A program made the translations under genes and the position numbers. The notes below the pieces were generated by a model. That model saw nothing but the letters and a program-made list of their open reading frames with translations. It was not told the origin of the DNA and made no database searches. Source: Cymbidium sinense (Eukaryota; Streptophyta; Magnoliopsida; Asparagales; Orchidaceae). Taken from it: a DNA stretch of 64,000 nucleotides. The DNA lies in contig CM038222.1 of the NCBI GenBank assembly GCA_021442155.1, positions 52,936,352 through 53,000,351 of the forward strand, given 5' to 3'. Below, one piece after another: positions 60,331-64,000 of the stretch; position 1 is the stretch's first letter; each line of letters begins with the position of its first letter.

Positions 60331-60739
60331 CACAAGATTATGATCATGAAAGAGGGTGTAGGGCCGTGGATGTGTGCGGGTATGCTCGAGCGCAAGATTT
60401 CATGGATATCAACCTATTTGGGCATTCTTGGAGCTTGCGGTGGTAGTGGCAAGCGCCCTGCATGCGTCTTGCGTGCCGGGCCTTCCAGGAACGCAGTGGA
60501 GCGCCGCGGGGAGCGTCTTGAGGCGCCGGCGTGAGCTTGCGCTGCGGGCATGGGTTTGCCTAGATGAGGGTTTTTTTGTCTATTTTCTTCTATTTTCGCT
60601 CATTTTCACCCATTTAATTCAATTTTTTTACTTTTTTGCCCTTATAGGGGTCAAGTAAGAAGACACAAATCTCATATGCTATGGCGTTCCTCTTCTTCTT
60701 AAGAGAAGGTCATTCACTTTGTTGATCAAGACCAGATGA
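60331..60739. other. GC-rich patch then pyrimidine-rich stretch
   Basis: 60,420-60,545 is unusually GC-rich (gcgccctgcatgcgtcttgc, gcgccgcggggagcgtcttg) inside AT-rich DNA, followed by a T/C-rich tract at 60,570-60,640. Both fit an LTR-like control region of the adjacent minus-strand element, but no TG...CA termini were confirmed. The overlapping open frames have no recognised domain. Confidence 0.35.
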
Positions 60740-61570
60740 GGTTTCGGTTTCGAGTTTTCCTCATTGGACCAAACCGGGAGGATCGAGGCCCGTAGTTCAT
60801 GGCGAATCGATTTTTTCCGAAGAGGCATCAAGTCCTCTTTGGATCGACCGGGTTTGGAGGTGATCAAGGCCCATAGTTCATTCGACGACGCTCCAGTTTT
60901 CCCTTGAAAGAGGTGTCAACTATCCTCGTCGGACCGACCGGGTTCGGAGGCAATCAAGGCCCGTAGTTCATACGGCGAGGCTCTGATTTTTCCTCGAAAG
61001 AGGTGTCAACTGTCCTCATCGGACCGACCTGGTTTGGAGGCAATCAAGACCCATAGTTCATACGGCGAGGCTCCGGTTTTCCCTTGAAAGAGACGTCAAC
61101 TGTCCTCGTCGGACCGACCGGGTTTGGAGGCCATTAAGGCCCGTAGTTCAGACGGCGAGGCTCCGATTTTTCATTGAAAGAGGCGTTAACTGTCCTCGTC
61201 GGACCGACCAGGTTTGGATGCGATCAAGGCCAGTAGTTCATACGACGAGGCTCTGATTTTTCCTTGAAAGAGGCATCAACTGTCCTCGTTGGATCGATCG
61301 GGTTTGGAGGTGATCAAGGCCCGTAGTTCATACTTCTTCTTGTGGAAAATTGGATTTCTTGAAACTCCAATGGATGGTTTAACAGTTGATAACAACCAAG
61401 ATGGCGGGGAAACGTCAATTAGGAACCATCATTTGAGCAACTCAGAAAGTCTGATAGATAATTTCAGAGTATCATTCTCCATGATATTACTTGATGCCGT
61501 TAACTTGCATGGAAGTGGTAGAATCGAATCCGCTGAGGATTTCTTGAAACGTCATCAAAGTATTACTTGA
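60740..61570 (+). pseudogene. Antisense ORF containing exact 90-bp (30-codon) repeats
   Basis: Units begin ggaccgaccgggtttggagg at 60,841, 60,931, 61,021, 61,111, 61,201 and 61,291, exactly 90 bp apart with no indels, with a shorter unit from 60,766. One plus-strand frame is open through all of them except for recurring TGA at a position that is CGA in the 60,931 unit (TGA in 60,841, 61,021, 61,111 and 61,201) and one TAA where other units have CAA. Each is a C-to-T change. The frame continues open through 61,292-61,570. The unit encodes text like DRPGLEAIKARSSYGEA, of unknown function. It lies 3' of, and antisense to, the gag-protease element. Confidence 0.55.
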
Positions 61571-61905
61571 TGACGTTAACCTGTATGGAAAAGGTCAAAT
61601 TGAATTCGCTAAAAATTTTTGACCTATCCGATGGTGTTTGTTAGAGTGTTACCCGATGATGTTAACCTGTATGGAAGACGTCTTGAATCATGACATATCG
61701 AGGTTGTTTGTCGTGTTACGTGGCGTTAACTATATGGAAGAGGTCGAATTTAATCCGTTGAGATTTTGACCTATCCAGGTTGTTTGTCGAGTGTTTACGA
61801 TGAAGTTAACTATGGAAGAGGTCGAATTGAATCCGAGGATTTTGACTATCCAAGATTGTTTGTCGAGTGTTACTGATTCTTTGTATGGAAGAGGTTCGAA
61901 CAAAT
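61490..61905 (+). repeat. Second tandem array, ~80-bp units
   Basis: About five units with gttaacctgtatggaagagg, tcgaattgaatccgctgagg and ttgtttgtcgagtgttac phrases. gttaac recurs at about 61,499, 61,576, 61,656, 61,728 and 61,807. Unlike the neighbouring 90-bp array it has many indels. Confidence 0.75.
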
Positions 61906-62315
61906 CCCTTTGGGATTGTTCATATCCCGACTGAGACACAATGTGAGTTGTGCATTTCTTAAGTAGGAAGATTGAAATGAAGAAGATCATTTATGTGCAA
62001 CAAGCTTGTAAAAATAGTCATAAACTCATTACTTTAATAATGTTGGTGATACAATATTATCATAAGATAATTTAACAAGAGGAATGAGATAAATTTTTAG
62101 AGAGGGTTAACAAAAGATAAAGGGTGGAGAGGAAAAGACAAACGGAGTAAATTAAAGACTACAATATTTATGCACTAAGAATTACATATAACACTTTGAG
62201 ATCCTCAATGTTTCAAATTTTAGGGAAGATTTTTTCCTCTGGATCTTTGATCATAGCTTGACGGTTGGTCATCTGATGATGAAACGGGGAGTAAGTCTTT
62301 TATAGGCAAAGCCCT
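61906..62315. other. Spacer between protease end and the tandem arrays
   Basis: No RT, RNase H or integrase text is found here or further toward 60,700. AT-rich, about 400 bp. Confidence 0.55.
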
Positions 62316-62890
62316 CTAATGTACTTCTTTATCTCGAACATTAAAATTCTTGATGCTGAAGGTCACCGAAGGGCGTAGTTGAGCTTGTCTGAGGTAACAT
62401 GATTGTGCTATTTGTTGATCTCCACAGACCACTCCAACCCCAATGGGGGTTTGAAATTTCATCTTAAGATGAGATACCGAAGTGACAGCACCAAAGATTG
62501 ATTGGAGGGGTCTTCCAAAGATAGCGTTGTATGTTAAATTTGATTTGACCACTATGAATTGAACTGAGTGAGTGACTTGTTGAGAAAATTCTCTGAGAAT
62601 AACAGGAATGGTGATTGTCCCCTCCACTCGTACATGGCGATTATCAAAACCATATAACGGTCCTGCAGCGGGTTGAAGTTTTTCCTTAACCAGGCCCATG
62701 CCAAGAAAGATGGAGTAAAATAAAATATCAACAGAACTCCCATTATCAATCAAAATTCTCTTAATAACATAACAGGGGTCACCGATCCCCGCACTGATGA
62801 CAAGAGGATTTTGATGCGAAACTTGGACTCCTTCCAAGTCTGAGTCATTAAAAGTGATGGGATGATTCATACAAGATTTTTTTTTTACTC
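62316..62890 (-). pseudogene. Ty3/gypsy aspartic protease (open, 184 codons)
   Basis: The longest intact frame among the retroelement pieces. It reads ITFNDSDLEGVQVSHQNPLV, then RILIDNGSSVDILFYSIFLG with the active-site triad D-N-G typical of Tat-lineage elements. GFDNRHVRVEGTITIPVIL follows, then FIVVKSNLTYNAIFGRPL, SHLKMKFQTPIGVGVVCGDQ and AQSCYL, the full usual span of a Ty3 protease. It terminates after NFNVRDKEVH; nothing resembling RT follows. Gag lies directly upstream on the same strand. Confidence 0.9.
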
Positions 62891-62899
62891 CGGCTCTTC

Positions 62900-64000
62900 A
62901 AAGGTGGTGATGAAGACTTAATTAGATAGTAGTGGCCCTCCTGCAATCGTTTTAATTTTTTCAACTATTTGGTGACTATTATGTTATTTCTGTGATGATT
63001 GTCCCGGTTGCCCTCCAGTTGGAGTTATGTTTACTTGAGTTGATTAGTTTTGCACAAATTGATGCAGATATCCCTATTGAATGAGCCTCTCGATCTCTTC
63101 TTTAAGTTTCTTACACGCCTCTGTAGTATCTCCACGACTTCAATGGAAGTGACAATATTGCTCCTGATTTTTTGAATTTGATTTCAGTGGATGTGGCCAC
63201 TTGATGATTTCTTCATCTCGAATAACCATCAGGATGTTAACATGAGATGTGTTCAGTGGTGTGTGTTCCTTTTCTGGTCATGATTCACGTCGTTGATGTG
63301 AGGGCCGTGGAGGAAGATCACGACTGCCTTGTTGCTTCTTTTGACGGGATTGTCGGTCTGCATTCTCTGGGGCGCTCTTATGTTTTCTTGTAGATTGTTC
63401 AAATTGTTTGCGATGGGCATTAACAGCCTCATCGGTAGAAATTTGTGCTTGCACATGATGAACTAAGTCGGCATATGAGTGGATTGTATCTCGCATTAGT
63501 GATGAGTAAAAAGGCCCAGGACGGAGCCCTCCAAGGAAAACTCCTCTTAATAGTTTACTCCAGGTATTTGGCGAGTTTCTAAGGAGAACCTTTAGAAGTA
63601 TTCCTTAAGTGATTCACCCTCATTTTGACGAATGCTTGAGAGGTGAGAGGAATCTTTAATGATCCTCCGATTTGCAATGAATTATTTTACAAAAATCTTG
63701 GTGAGTTCATCAAAGGTATGGATCGATCCCCTTGGAAGGGAGTAGAACCAAGTGTGAGCTTGCCCCTTGAGGGTAATGGGAAAGACCTGACAAAGCGGTG
63801 TGTCAAGACCTCATTGGATATGCGTGATGGTCCTGTAATGGTCGATGTGTTCATATGGGTCAGTTGCCCCATCATAAGAGTCGATGCTCGGAAGCTTGAA
63901 CCCTATGAGAATGGGATGTTGAAGAATAGCCTTAGTTAGAGGTGAAGACTCCTGATAGCCGTGATGAGAGAGAAGATGATTTCCAACTTTATAATGGAAT
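62900..64000 (-). pseudogene. Ty3/gypsy gag, partial and frameshifted
   Basis: Minus-strand gag running off the window edge. Near 63,950-63,840 it reads HPILIGFKLPSIDSYDGATD and PYEHIDHYRT; then FPITLKGQAHTWFYSLPRGS near 63,770; 63,496-63,278 (72 codons) reads MRDTIHSYADLVHHVQAQIS; and near 63,150-63,060 a zinc-knuckle-like QYCHFHWSRGDTTEACKKLK, IERLI, GYLHQFV is seen with frame breaks. Order and strand match the protease that follows. The 5' LTR and primer site are beyond the window. Confidence 0.85.

Overview
The window is nuclear DNA of a flowering plant, probably a monocot. The only gene-like sequence that still reads cleanly is a GC-rich NTF2-type coding exon. Almost everything else is decayed transposable elements in AT-rich intergenic DNA. 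There are no rRNA or tRNA genes, operons or prokaryotic features. A 100-base assembly gap at 21,401-21,500 is flanked on both sides by sequence matching an Oxford Nanopore ligation adapter, so the order across the gap is a scaffolding inference.

Layout. 1-21,380 holds remnants of Tat/Ogre-like Ty3/gypsy LTR retrotransposons arranged tail to tail. A plus-strand piece (integrase C-terminus plus long 3' noncoding sequence, 1-7,690) and a small integrase fragment (7,690-7,967) face a long minus-strand copy (7,968-21,380). The minus copy still shows the order extra 5' ORF, gag, protease, RT, RNase H, integrase, 3' noncoding. Its 5' leader (about 19,998-21,345) is a tandem array of some 17 hairpins whose two arms change together while the loop stays constant.

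21,501-38,170 holds two decayed FAR1-like (MULE superfamily) transposase copies, a decayed Ulp1-like cysteine protease gene, and three arrays of one ~130-bp repeat. Array A (25,785-28,670) is inverted relative to arrays B (32,560-33,965) and C (36,290-38,165). The layout resembles a foldback-type element with tandem-repeat terminal arms.

39,720-40,960 is another gypsy RT/RNase H scrap. 42,518-48,386 is a Mutator-like element whose boundaries I could define: ~72-bp terminal inverted repeats and an identical 9-bp target duplication. It carries a decayed MuDR-type transposase followed by a plant mobile domain (PMD), with a probable hAT-type MITE inside. 50,314 to about 55,200 is a minus-strand L1 LINE. 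57,771-57,905 is a tRNA-related SINE with a partial relative at 55,460-55,539. 58,388-58,726 is the NTF2-like exon with a TATA box. 60,740-64,000 is a minus-strand gag-protease element with no RT or integrase next to it; its 3' part carries an exact 90-bp tandem repeat that is nearly open on the opposite strand.

Apart from the NTF2-like gene nothing looks functional: reading frames are broken by stops and frameshifts throughout. The main value of the window is in element structure (hairpin leader, inverted tandem arrays around a Ulp1 gene, a delimited MULE-PMD, an antisense repeat ORF) and in the assembly artefact at the gap.
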